NCBI RefSeq assembly: GCF_002356335.1
Contig: NZ_AP018165.1
Location: forward strand, 2,480,001-2,544,000
From: [Mycobacterium] stephanolepidis
GTDB lineage: Bacteria > Actinomycetota > Actinomycetes > Mycobacteriales > Mycobacteriaceae
Direction: 5' to 3'
DNA: 64,000 nucleotides
The notes under the pieces: generated by a model
The model's database searches: none
Told to the model about the DNA's origin: nothing
Seen by the model: only the letters and a program-made list of their open reading frames with translations
Program-made: the position numbers and the translations under genes
Shown: positions 24,262-32,198 of the stretch, one piece after another
How positions within the stretch are numbered: the stretch's first letter is position 1
Layout of the letters: each line of letters opens with the position of its first letter

Positions 24262-25791
24262 GTGACTCAAGCGGGCAACGAGTGTTTAGAAGTCCGGAAT
24301 CCGGCGACCGGCCGAGTCGCCGGAACAGTGCCCGTGTTTTCGGCCGCCGCCGTGGAAACGCTTGTGCATGAGGTGCGTCGGCATCAACCTGGCTGGGAGG
24401 CGATGCCGCCGCAGGGGCGTAAGCGTTGGCTGCTTGCATGGCAGCACTGGATCCTGGATAACATCGAGCATATTGCCGATGTTATCCAGTCCGAGACGGG
24501 CAAACCGCGGGTCGACGCCCTACTTGAACCTGCAGCTGGCATGGACCTCATCGCGTATTACGCGCGCAACGCTGGGAAATTCCTGGCCGACGAGCATCCG
24601 GCGCCGCACAGTCTGCTAGCTCGCGCCAAGCGGATCACCGTTCGATACCGCCCATACCAAGCCGTAGGTGTGATTGCCCCGTGGAACTATCCATTGGCGA
24701 TACCGATGCTTGATGTCGTGCCCGCCCTTGCAGCGGGCGCGTCGGTCGTACTCAAACCATCCGAACTGACCCCTCTTTCCGCGCTTGCGTTGCAGCGTGG
24801 TTGGCAGGAGATCGGCGCGCCGCCCGTATTCGCCGTCGCAACAGGTGGGGGTGAAACAGGGGCCGCTGTTGTCAATCATGTTGACTATGTTCAGTTCACT
24901 GGTTCCACGGGTACCGGTCGAAAGATCGCCGTTGCATGCGCGGAGCGCCTGATCCCATGCAGTCTTGAACTCGGCGGAAAAGATCCCGCCATCGTCCTTG
25001 CTGACGCTGACCTTGATCGTGCAGTCGCAGGAGTCGCCTATGGGGGGTTGGTCAATTCCGGGCAGGTATGCGCCTCCGTTGAGCGGGTGTATGTCGAAGA
25101 GCCTGTGTACGACGTTTTCGTGGCGAAGTTGGTTGATCATGTCGGCAAGGTGCGTCAGGGCTGCGACCAGACGAGCCCCGGCAATGATGTCGGGACGCTA
25201 GCCAGTGACCGTCAACGTGAGATTGTCCGCGAACATGTCGATGAAGCGCGCGCCAAAGGTGCACGTGCATTGACCGGTGGCCGAGCGCCTGAGCTGCCAG
25301 GTAACTACTATCTGCCCACCATCTTAGTGGATGTGGATCACGGTATGAAATGTATGACCGAGGAAACCTTCGGACCCACTCTGCCGGTAATGAAGGTGTC
25401 AGACGAACAAGAAGCGATCGAACTGGCGAATGATTCCGTGTACGGCTTATCGGCGACAGTGTGGACCAAATCAAGCATACGAGGGCGCCGGGTGGCCGAA
25501 CAGCTTAATGTCGGCTCAGTCAACATCAATGACGCATTAGCCAATATTTTCAGTTTCGCCCTGCCGATGGGAGGTTGGAAACAGTCCGGCATCGGGAGTC
25601 GGGGTGGCGCGAACGGCCTCAGAAAGTACTGCCAAAAGCAGGCAATCACGGCCTCCCGATTCCGCACTGGATCGACAGAACCTTTATGGCTGCCATACAA
25701 ATTCAAAACAGCGCGATTCGCCCTCGCGCTGATGCAATGGACATCTACACGCAGGATTCGCATCAGATCTGACAAATCGCCACGGCCTTAG
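24262..25791 (+). CDS. Aldehyde dehydrogenase (NAD(P)-dependent, SSADH/BADH-like)
   Basis: 509 aa from GTG 24262. ALDH landmarks: APWNYPLAIP (oxyanion Asn), KPSELTPLSA, FTGSTGTGRKI (nucleotide loop), catalytic Glu in LELGGKDPAIV and catalytic Cys in NSGQVCASVERVYV, then EETFGPTLPV. A C-terminal extension of ~45 residues after YCQKQAI includes a hydrophobic stretch (FALALMQW), possibly membrane-associating as in fatty-aldehyde dehydrogenases. Operon with the MpaB-like gene 55 bases downstream; together they could oxidise a long-chain or terpenoid aldehyde (inference). Confidence 0.92.
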   Translation: MTQAGNECLEVRNPATGRVAGTVPVFSAAAVETLVHEVRRHQPGWEAMPPQGRKRWLLAWQHWILDNIEHIADVIQSETGKPRVDALLEPAAGMDLIAYYARNAGKFLADEHPAPHSLLARAKRITVRYRPYQAVGVIAPWNYPLAIPMLDVVPALAAGASVVLKPSELTPLSALALQRGWQEIGAPPVFAVATGGGETGAAVVNHVDYVQFTGSTGTGRKIAVACAERLIPCSLELGGKDPAIVLADADLDRAVAGVAYGGLVNSGQVCASVERVYVEEPVYDVFVAKLVDHVGKVRQGCDQTSPGNDVGTLASDRQREIVREHVDEARAKGARALTGGRAPELPGNYYLPTILVDVDHGMKCMTEETFGPTLPVMKVSDEQEAIELANDSVYGLSATVWTKSSIRGRRVAEQLNVGSVNINDALANIFSFALPMGGWKQSGIGSRGGANGLRKYCQKQAITASRFRTGSTEPLWLPYKFKTARFALALMQWTSTRRIRIRSDKSPRP

Positions 25792-25846
25792 AGCCAATCC
25801 CGCTCTGAACCAGCTAGCTCAAACTGCCGCCAAAGGAGACACCGCC

Positions 25847-27100
25847 ATGCCCACCACCACCCGGCCCGCCGCATCCGAAAGCCTTCAGTGGCTGCGCCAC
25901 CGCCCCCGCCATGACCCCATGCTGGCAGAACGAATCGAACACTGGGAGCAACTATTGAGCACGCCGTGCCGCAACGACATCACGTCGTGGCATGACCTCA
26001 CCATCGAGGATTGGCGCGCCCTTGATCTCGTTGGCGACCCACTGGCCGAGAACTTCATTCTCGCCAAAGCCGAGGAAGGGCTCAAAGACCTCGACGACTT
26101 AGCCGCACTCGACATCATGCGAGAGCAAGGCCACACGGCCGCGCTTAACCTGTGGGAATCGATCAACTACGTCCCGGACTTCATCGATTTTGACGAGATG
26201 AAACCCGCGCTGAACGCATTGATGCGAAACCCTGTCGGACTGGTCACGTCCCTGTTCAGTGCTCTTGTCTTCACCTATCGGGATCCCAATGTCGCAGGTG
26301 TCCTAGACTTCAGCGGGAGGCTAGGGTACGGCGGCGATATCTCCCGAAGATACTGGGAGACTCTGCGCGGCGTCGTCGACGGATCGAAAGTTGAGGACAT
26401 CAAACCTGGAGGCTCATCCTGGGCTCGTTGGGTACGTATACGCCTCATGCACAGTCGCGTGCGCATCGGCATAAGCCGCAGCGGCACATGGGATTATGGC
26501 CTAGGAACGCCAATAAGCGCGGCCTCCATATCCGGCGGGGTATACACTTTTGCCAATTATCCCGTCCAGGCTGCCAGAGGGTTGGGCGGATACTTCTCTC
26601 AGAGAGAATTCGACGCGATGACCCGGCAGTGGCAATGGGTGACGCTGCTACAAGGCGCGCCGCCTGAACTGGTGCCGGCGGACATTAGTGACCAGCACCG
26701 GTTGAGCCGACAGCTGTTCAGGGAGCGGTACCAGAGGCCAGCAACAGATGCCGCATTGAGGCTGACGGACTACTACTATGAGAGCATCGGAGCCTTGCTC
26801 AGTGGAGTGAAGCTTCCTCGCTGGCTGACCAACGCCATAGCCAGCCGCAGCCTCACCCACGGAATGTCAGACATTCCGAGTATCGCTTCCCGAATAGCCG
26901 TTGACCTCGAAATCCCCAATCCACCAATTAGCGCGCGGCTGTTGTCAGCCCTAGCCTTCGCGAATTCGATCTTCGCCAATGCCTGCCGATGGCAACCCCT
27001 AGGAAAACGCGTGGCGGAAGCCATCACACGTTTAACGGAAACCCTCATCTGGAAAGGACTAGAAGGACAAGAAGCCACACACACGACATCCCTGGGCTAG
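25847..27100 (+). CDS. MpaB/DUF2236-family oxygenase-like protein
   Basis: 417 aa from ATG 25847 with AAAGGAGA upstream. DUF2236 (MpaB/Lcp relatives, rubber oxygenase-type b-heme proteins) features: NPVGLVTSLFSALVFTYRDPNVAGVLDFSGRL, the conserved R-x-R-L-M-H-S-R-V-R segment (VRIRLMHSRVRIG) containing the likely heme-ligand His, and DQHRLSRQLFRERY later. No signal peptide. Paired with ALDH under a TetR; the pair is a plausible oxidation module for a hydrophobic substrate. Confidence 0.85.
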   Translation: MPTTTRPAASESLQWLRHRPRHDPMLAERIEHWEQLLSTPCRNDITSWHDLTIEDWRALDLVGDPLAENFILAKAEEGLKDLDDLAALDIMREQGHTAALNLWESINYVPDFIDFDEMKPALNALMRNPVGLVTSLFSALVFTYRDPNVAGVLDFSGRLGYGGDISRRYWETLRGVVDGSKVEDIKPGGSSWARWVRIRLMHSRVRIGISRSGTWDYGLGTPISAASISGGVYTFANYPVQAARGLGGYFSQREFDAMTRQWQWVTLLQGAPPELVPADISDQHRLSRQLFRERYQRPATDAALRLTDYYYESIGALLSGVKLPRWLTNAIASRSLTHGMSDIPSIASRIAVDLEIPNPPISARLLSALAFANSIFANACRWQPLGKRVAEAITRLTETLIWKGLEGQEATHTTSLG

Positions 27101-27109
27101 AAAAAAACT

Positions 27110-27152
27110 GCAGAATCCGGGTGGTCGACGCGCGTTGCCACCCGGATTCTGC
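27110..27152. terminator. Strong 15-bp hairpin, bidirectional terminator candidate
   Basis: GCAGAATCCGGGTGG (27110-27124) pairs perfectly with CCACCCGGATTCTGC (27138-27152), loop 13. A7 lies immediately upstream (27102-27108), so on the minus strand the stem is followed by T7, a canonical intrinsic terminator. On the plus strand it closes the ALDH-MpaB operon without a T-run. Confidence 0.7.
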
Positions 27153-27399
27153 TCGCTCCGCCGCATAGCCACGAATTCAACGACTTTGATCTCCTCACAT
27201 TCTTGCCCCCAACAAATTACCAACAGACCCGGCCTCGCTCATGCCGAGTTGCCTTAAGTTAACTGAAAACAAATCGCAACGGCCGTAACCCAAGATTTCC
27301 ATTTGATCTGAGGCACTGCAGGTCATGCACGGTCGACATGCCTCACCTCAAATGAAAACGGATAATTCTCAGCCAAACTTAAGCGCTCGCTTGACATTC
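27153..27399. repeat. Intergenic region with an imperfect inverted repeat (27300-27354)
   Basis: No gene seen. CATTTGATCTGAGGCA (27300-27315) and TGCCTCACCTCAAATG (27339-27354) pair at 14 of 16 positions with a 23-base loop. This may be a terminator for the minus-strand gene beyond the IS5-type element, or an old element end. The rest is AT-richer than the surroundings, and no promoter is evident. Confidence 0.45.
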
Positions 27400-27451
27400 T
27401 TAGAGCGTGTCTTGTGTGGTTTGTGGGGTGGTTGGGGCATGATGTGCTGGT

Positions 27452-27808
27452 GTGAGAGAGCTTTCGTTGAGGTTGGTTCCGGACGAGTTGTGGGCGTTGG
27501 TGGAGCCGTTGTTGCCGGTGCAGCGGGTGCGTCCCCAGGGCGGCGGGACGGCGTATGCCGATGAGCGTGCGGTATTCACCGCGGTGGTGTTTGTGCTGGT
27601 CAGTGGGTGTGCCTGGCGGCATTTGCCACCATGTTTCGCAGTGACGGTCCCTACCGCGCATCGCCGGTTCGCCGAGTGGACCGCCGTCGGGGTATGGCGG
27701 CGTCTACAAGAAGCGGTACTCGATCGGCTCGGTGCCGATGGGGCATTGGATTGGTCACGGGCCGTGGTGGATTCGGCGTACGTGCGGGCTAAAAAAGGGG
27801 CGCCATGA
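27452..27808 (+). CDS. IS5-family transposase OrfA
   Basis: 118 aa from the alternative start at 27452. Carries the DUF4096-type N-terminal domain (LVPDELWALVEPLLP, then YADERAVFTAVVFVLVSGCAWRHLPP) and the first DDE aspartate in VVDSAYVRAKK. Stops at TGA 27806-27808. The run AAAAAAGGGG at 27791-27800 just before the stop would allow a -1 slip into OrfB to make the full transposase. Confidence 0.88.
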   Translation: MRELSLRLVPDELWALVEPLLPVQRVRPQGGGTAYADERAVFTAVVFVLVSGCAWRHLPPCFAVTVPTAHRRFAEWTAVGVWRRLQEAVLDRLGADGALDWSRAVVDSAYVRAKKGAP

Positions 27809-28257
27809 CCGGGCCGAGCCCGGTAGACCGGGGCAAAGCGGGTACCAAGATTCACGTGCTCACCGACGCGACCGGTCTGCCGTTGCAGACCGCGGTCACC
27901 GCCGCCAACACCTGGGACGGGCATGCGGTCCCGCCGCTGGTACGGGCACTGCCCGCCATCAAATCCCCGGGCGGGCCACGCAGGCGGCGACCGGCAAAAC
28001 TGCACGCAGACAAGGCATACGACGCGAACCACCTGCGGCAATGGCTCACCAATCGACACATCACACCCCGGATCGCCCGCCGCGGAACCGAATCCGGCGA
28101 CCGGCTCGGCACCAAACGCTGGAAAGTCGAACGCACCATGTCCTGGCTCTTCACCTACCGCCGCCTGGGCACCCGCTGGGAACGCCACGACCATCTCTAC
28201 GCCGCATTCCTCACACTCGCCGCCACCCTGGTCTGCTTCAGAAAACTATCCACATGA
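27805..28257 (+). CDS. IS5-family transposase OrfB (reached by -1 frameshift)
   Basis: 150 aa from ATG 27805. Begins TGPSPVDRGKAGTKIHVL, the normal continuation of the DDE domain, with the second Asp in LHADKAYDAN and the Glu in KRWKVERTMSWLF. Frame is -1 to OrfA. The conserved GPSPVDRGK follows directly from the expected slip product, supporting programmed frameshifting over mutation. Confidence 0.88.
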   Translation: MTGPSPVDRGKAGTKIHVLTDATGLPLQTAVTAANTWDGHAVPPLVRALPAIKSPGGPRRRRPAKLHADKAYDANHLRQWLTNRHITPRIARRGTESGDRLGTKRWKVERTMSWLFTYRRLGTRWERHDHLYAAFLTLAATLVCFRKLST

Positions 28258-28266
28258 AACACGCTC

Positions 28267-29072
28267 TTAGTCTCGGATCAGCTCACGCGGGTCCGGATCA
28301 TCCTCGGGCATGTTGACCTGCGCCTTGCGGTATTCGAAAGCGATACCAATGGTAAGGACGGCCAACAATGCGGCCGACGTTCCCCAGGTGCCGAGTGCCA
28401 ACCCGCCCTTCTCAATTGGCTTGGACAGCAAGTCGCCGACGGTGGCACCTAGGGGGCGGGTGAGAATGAATGCCGCCCAGAACAACAGGACGCCGGAGAT
28501 GTTGGTGAGGTAATGCGCGGCCAATATGGCGATCATGACCGTGGCGATGAGAGCGGCGCCCCCCAGTAACCGAGCCCGGAGCTGTCGGCCAGGCAGTCGC
28601 CCAGTGACATGCCCAGGGTGTTGGACAGCAGGATTGCGGCCCAATCGAGCATTTCGGCGCGCAGGGTGCTGATATTGGCGACATCCAAGGTTTCGCGCGT
28701 CAGCTTCCAGATCAGGAACACGATGGCGAGGCCGGTGACCAAGAGGGCCGCCCCTGCGCCGTAGCCCAGGCCGCCGTCGGTGTCTGTGCCCGTTCCGGGG
28801 CCGCGGTTGACCAGATCTGACATCGTGGTGCCGGCGGTGCTGGTGGCGGCAATCACGGTCCAATACAGGGCTGGGCGGAACTGCCGAGCACGCAACTGAG
28901 CGAGCAAGCTCACCACGAACACTCCGATAAACAGGACGGACGCGGCGGCATAGCCGCGACCCAGGGTTTGGGCGATCAAGTCCCCGCCGGTCTCCCCGAG
29001 CGGCGTCGCAGCGATTTTCAGGATCCAAAACAACGCGGTGACCTGGGGAAGCTTGTAGCTCGATGCAGCCAT
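28267..29072 (-). pseudogene. COG4705-type membrane protein, frameshifted
   Basis: Starts at ATG 29072 (MAASSYKLPQVTALFWILKIAATPLGETGGDLIAQ) and runs through LSNTLGMSLGDCLADSSGLGYW, all typical of COG4705 (duplicated TM units with ET-x-x-D motifs). At a C6 tract (28559-28564) the frame is lost; one more base restores GAALIATVMIAILAAHYLTN to TRPLGATVGDLLS and the natural end RELIRD. The stop TAA is formed by the IS5-type target duplication TTA 28267-28269. Either a real pseudogene or a homopolymer sequencing error. Its upstream region is also truncated (see 29077). Confidence 0.75.
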
Positions 29073-29076
29073 ACGC

Positions 29077-29868
29077 CCTCCACGTGTCGACGCTGTGGTC
29101 CACGCCGCTGCACACTTTCGGTTCGCGGGCCCGCGTGGCCCCTATTTCCAGGCGAATGTCGTTGGCACCGAGGCGCTTCTGGCAGCAGCTCAAAAGGCTG
29201 GCGCTAACACATTTGTCTACATCAGTGCCGCCGCGCTGGTCATGGACGATCGTGAGACACCCCTGCGCAACGTCGATGAGACCGCACCCACCTACCCGAA
29301 TAGCTTTTCCGGTTACATTGCAAGCAAATCTCAGGGCGAGGCGGCAGTCCTGGCTGCGAACCGGCCCGGGTTCCGCACCCTCGCACTTCGCCCACCCGGC
29401 GTTTGGGGTCCTGGCGGTCCGTTCAGCAAGCAGCTTCCCGCGGCGGTGGAGTCCGGACAATTCGCATTTATCGCGCGCGGCGAATACCCGGTGTCCACCA
29501 TCCATGTCGATAACGTTGTCGAGGCGGTCCAATGCGCGCTCGAACGCGGCACCGGCGGTCGTCCCTACTTCATCAACGATCGTGAACCGGTCACCTTCCG
29601 TGAGTTTGTAGCCAGTCATGCAGAGGTGGAAGGTGTTTCGATCGATGGCCTGCGGTCCATCCCGTACTGAGTGGCCTTCACCCTCGGGCGTGTTCTGGAG
29701 GCGGTCGCGGCATTGCGCTCCGACAAGGGCGACCCGCCGCTGACCCGCACGATGGTGCGATTGATTGGACGTGAGTTCACGACCGACGACACCGCCGCAC
29801 GCCGCGAACTGGGTTACGTTGGAAAGACAACGCGCGCCGAGGGGCTGAAGGCGATGGCACTTGGTTGA
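29077..29868 (+). pseudogene. NAD-dependent epimerase/dehydratase (extended SDR), 5'-truncated with an in-frame stop
   Basis: Homology begins abruptly at ~29080 with RVDAVVHAAAHFRFAGP, so the N-terminal Rossmann GxxGxxG is missing. The rest is extended-SDR/3beta-HSD-like: YISAAALVMDD, catalytic Y-x-x-x-K in GYIASKSQGEA, LRPPGVWGPGG and STIHVDNVVEAV. A TGA at 29668-29670 interrupts IPY-VAFTLGRVLEAVAALRS in the same frame; relatives have YW here, so TGG to TGA is likely. Ends TGA 29866-29868. Two independent lesions mark it as dead. Confidence 0.8.
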
Positions 29869-29940
29869 GTGCTGACAGCAGATTCTCAGGTCTGAGATCT
29901 AGCCTCATTCGTCGGTCCCGGAATCGACGAGAAGGACGCG

Positions 29941-30624
29941 ATGGCTTTCAACGTGAGAAATCTTCGCCCCGAAACAACGAGCACAAAGGTCGCTGCGGTT
30001 CTCGCAACAGCGCTGTTCGTGGTCTTCGCAACACTGGCGGTGACGGCGCGCCATTACGACTCGGGCACCGCTGTCGATCACCACACGTTGGGCTGGTTGG
30101 AGATTCATCGGCATGGTTGGCTCACCGCGGTGGCGGTCGTCGTCACCCATCTGGGTAGCCCGACGGCGGTGTCTATCGCGACTGTCGTCGCGGCACTGAT
30201 GATCTGGCGTTTCACACGTTCGGCGAGAACCGCTGCCACCGTCGCCGTCGCGGTCGCGGCGGCGTTCATCCTCGCGGCGGTGGCGAAATGGACAGTCGGA
30301 GAGCACCGTCCGCCCGGCGAAGCTCAGCTGGTTGCCGAAAGCGGCTGGTCCTTTCCCTCCGGGCACGTCACGGGCACAGCCGCACTCGCCGGGATGTTGA
30401 CGGTGGTCGTCGCTTACCGGTACCGCGATTGGCGACGTCAGGCAGCACTGTTGGGGACGATCGTTGCGGTGCTGGCGGTGGCCGGCAGCCGTCTCTACCT
30501 CGGAGACCATTGGATGGTCGATGTGTTGGCAGGGATCGTGCTGTCGACGGCCGTGGTGACCATCGCGGCCGCCGTCCTTCACCGGGCTGACGCAACCGCC
30601 CACTCTCCTCGAGCCGTGGCCTGA
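29941..30624 (+). CDS. PAP2-family phosphatase (membrane)
   Basis: 227 aa, SD GAAGGA upstream. PAP2 motifs in order: KWTVGEHRPP (K-x6-R-P), FPSGHVTGT (PSGH) and SRLYLGDHWMVDV (S-R-x5-H-x3-D). About six TM segments. Acts on lipid phosphates such as undecaprenyl or phosphatidic acid phosphates at the membrane. One base separates it from the CtaG-like gene. This is the first intact gene after the mobile zone. Confidence 0.9.
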   Translation: MAFNVRNLRPETTSTKVAAVLATALFVVFATLAVTARHYDSGTAVDHHTLGWLEIHRHGWLTAVAVVVTHLGSPTAVSIATVVAALMIWRFTRSARTAATVAVAVAAAFILAAVAKWTVGEHRPPGEAQLVAESGWSFPSGHVTGTAALAGMLTVVVAYRYRDWRRQAALLGTIVAVLAVAGSRLYLGDHWMVDVLAGIVLSTAVVTIAAAVLHRADATAHSPRAVA

Positions 30625-30625
30625 G

Positions 30626-31585
30626 ATGTTCGCACCCTCTGAGCCACTCACCTGGACGATGCTCTGGTGTGCATGGCATTTCGATGCGGCCGCGGCTGTG
30701 TGCACTGTCTTGCTCGGCGTGGGCTATAGCTGGGCACTGGTTCGCGCGCGTCGCCATCACGTGACGGTCAGTGCCGCATCGACGAGATGCTTTTTCGGCG
30801 GAATCGGCTGCTGGGCGCTGGCATGCATGAGCGTCATCGGTGTCTATGCGCACGCCCTGTTCTGGATGCGCGCACTGCAAGTTGTCTTGCTACTGCTGGT
30901 CGTACCGTTCTTCTTGGCTCTGGGGCGCCCGGTCACCGTTGTGCGCAGCGCATTGCATCCGCGCATGCTGGACAGATTCGATAGCGCAGTGTCGTCGATG
31001 CCCGCGCGCATGGTGACGCACCCACTCACCACATCGCTGGCGATTCTGGTCACTCCATGGCTGCTCTATCTCACGCCCTGGTACACGGCCTCCCTCACGA
31101 GCGGCGCGCTCGGTGCGGCGACAAGAACAGTGTTGGTATTCATAGGGTTTGCGTACTTCTACGCTCGCCTTCAGGTTGACCAGGTACCCCGCAGGTACCC
31201 ACAGCTGATCTCACTGCTGATCAGTGTGGCCGAGACGATCGGCGACGGAATACTGGGTTTGGTGCTGTGGCAGGGTCCGCTCGTGGCGTCGGCCTACTAC
31301 CTGGCGCTGCACCGCTCTTGGGGACCGGATATGCGAACCGATCAGACCTATGGTGCCGGGATTCTCTGGATCCTGGGCGACGTACTTGGGCTTCCCTTCC
31401 TGCTGCTGCTCATGCGCGCACTGTCGGCCGACGATAAGGCGCAGGCAGCCCGGATTGACGCGGAACTCGACCAGGCCGATCGCGCCACAGCCGATCTGCG
31501 CGACGCGGCGGAGCGGGACGAGGGCCCTTCGACGTTATGGTGGGAGAACGATCCACAGCTGCGGGAGCGGTTCGGACAACGCTGA
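30626..31585 (+). CDS. CtaG-like cytochrome c oxidase assembly membrane protein
   Basis: 319 aa with about seven to nine TM helices: WTMLWCAWHFDAAAAVCTVLLGVGYSW at the N terminus, VYAHALFWMRALQVVLLLLVVPFFLALGRP, then LYLTPWYTASL and HRSWGPDMRTDQTYGAGILWILGDVLGLPFLLLL (conserved in caa3-type CtaG). The C terminus is charged and cytoplasmic. Role in copper delivery or oxidase assembly is from family knowledge. Operon with PAP2. Confidence 0.85.
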   Translation: MFAPSEPLTWTMLWCAWHFDAAAAVCTVLLGVGYSWALVRARRHHVTVSAASTRCFFGGIGCWALACMSVIGVYAHALFWMRALQVVLLLLVVPFFLALGRPVTVVRSALHPRMLDRFDSAVSSMPARMVTHPLTTSLAILVTPWLLYLTPWYTASLTSGALGAATRTVLVFIGFAYFYARLQVDQVPRRYPQLISLLISVAETIGDGILGLVLWQGPLVASAYYLALHRSWGPDMRTDQTYGAGILWILGDVLGLPFLLLLMRALSADDKAQAARIDAELDQADRATADLRDAAERDEGPSTLWWENDPQLRERFGQR

Positions 31586-31658
31586 GATCCTCGTCCTTAG
31601 TGATCTTTCCCTCGTCAACTTCTGCACACATCGTCTACTTTTCGGGCAGTATGGACAG

Positions 31659-32198
31659 ATGGATGTCCCACGGTGCGGCCTGCCGTCGCCCGTCGACTTG
31701 CCGTTATCAAAGTCCAGTGCGCGTCAGCGCCCGCCACGGCCGTCCTCCCCCGCAGTCGACGCCTCGACACCCATAGGTCGTGCCGTCGCGGGCTTCTACT
31801 TGGCTTTCGAGGCCGTAGACGATTCCGACAGGCTTCGTGACGCCACGAACCGACTCGGCCGGCCTGATGCCCCCGAGGCCGATACCCGTGAGAAATACCT
31901 CGCGTTGGCCCGTGCCATCACCACCGTGGAGACGATCCGTCGCCACGCCGGGAGCACATTGCTCGAGATCGGCGCCCGCGCCGCACGTACGGCCGGACGA
32001 CTCACGCGCGACTCGGCGGATCTGCCTTCGGATATCAACGACGCGATCCATGCCGCGGTACGTAGCGAATCCATTGCCGTCTGCGAGCGCGCCGTGCAGC
32101 TGATCAACGATCAGACCCGCATGGTGCTGGACCTCGACGAGGTAACGACCACCATGACGGTGCACGGCTGGTTAGCGAGCCGTGGCCTGACGGACTAG
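31659..32198 (+). CDS. Hypothetical protein, helical
   Basis: 179 aa from ATG 31659; the longer frame upstream is a shadow of the CtaG-like gene. The first ~40 residues are Pro/Ser-rich and disordered; the rest is a helical bundle (LALARAITTVETIRRHAGSTLLEIGARAARTA, then AVRSESIAVCERAVQLINDQTRMV). No family recognised. Convergent with polA; the two overlap by 4 bases at their stop codons. Confidence 0.6.
   Translation: MDVPRCGLPSPVDLPLSKSSARQRPPRPSSPAVDASTPIGRAVAGFYLAFEAVDDSDRLRDATNRLGRPDAPEADTREKYLALARAITTVETIRRHAGSTLLEIGARAARTAGRLTRDSADLPSDINDAIHAAVRSESIAVCERAVQLINDQTRMVLDLDEVTTTMTVHGWLASRGLTD

Larger units (their letters stand above)
27403..28266 (+). mobile_element. IS5-family (IS427-like) insertion sequence
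   Basis: Ends GAGCGTGTCTTGTGTG (27403) and, inverted, GAGCGTGTTTCATGTG (read in from 28266), flanked by a 3-bp duplication TTA (27400-27402 and 28267-28269). It contains orfA and orfB overlapping by ATGA with an A6G4 run between them. The right-hand TTA is the stop codon (TAA on the minus strand) of the neighbouring gene. Confidence 0.9.

Noticed and set aside
28267..29619. 450-codon minus-strand frame spanning the SDR and COG4705 genes
   Set aside because: Made of three different readings (antisense of the SDR, out-of-frame middle, true COG4705 C terminus), not one gene.
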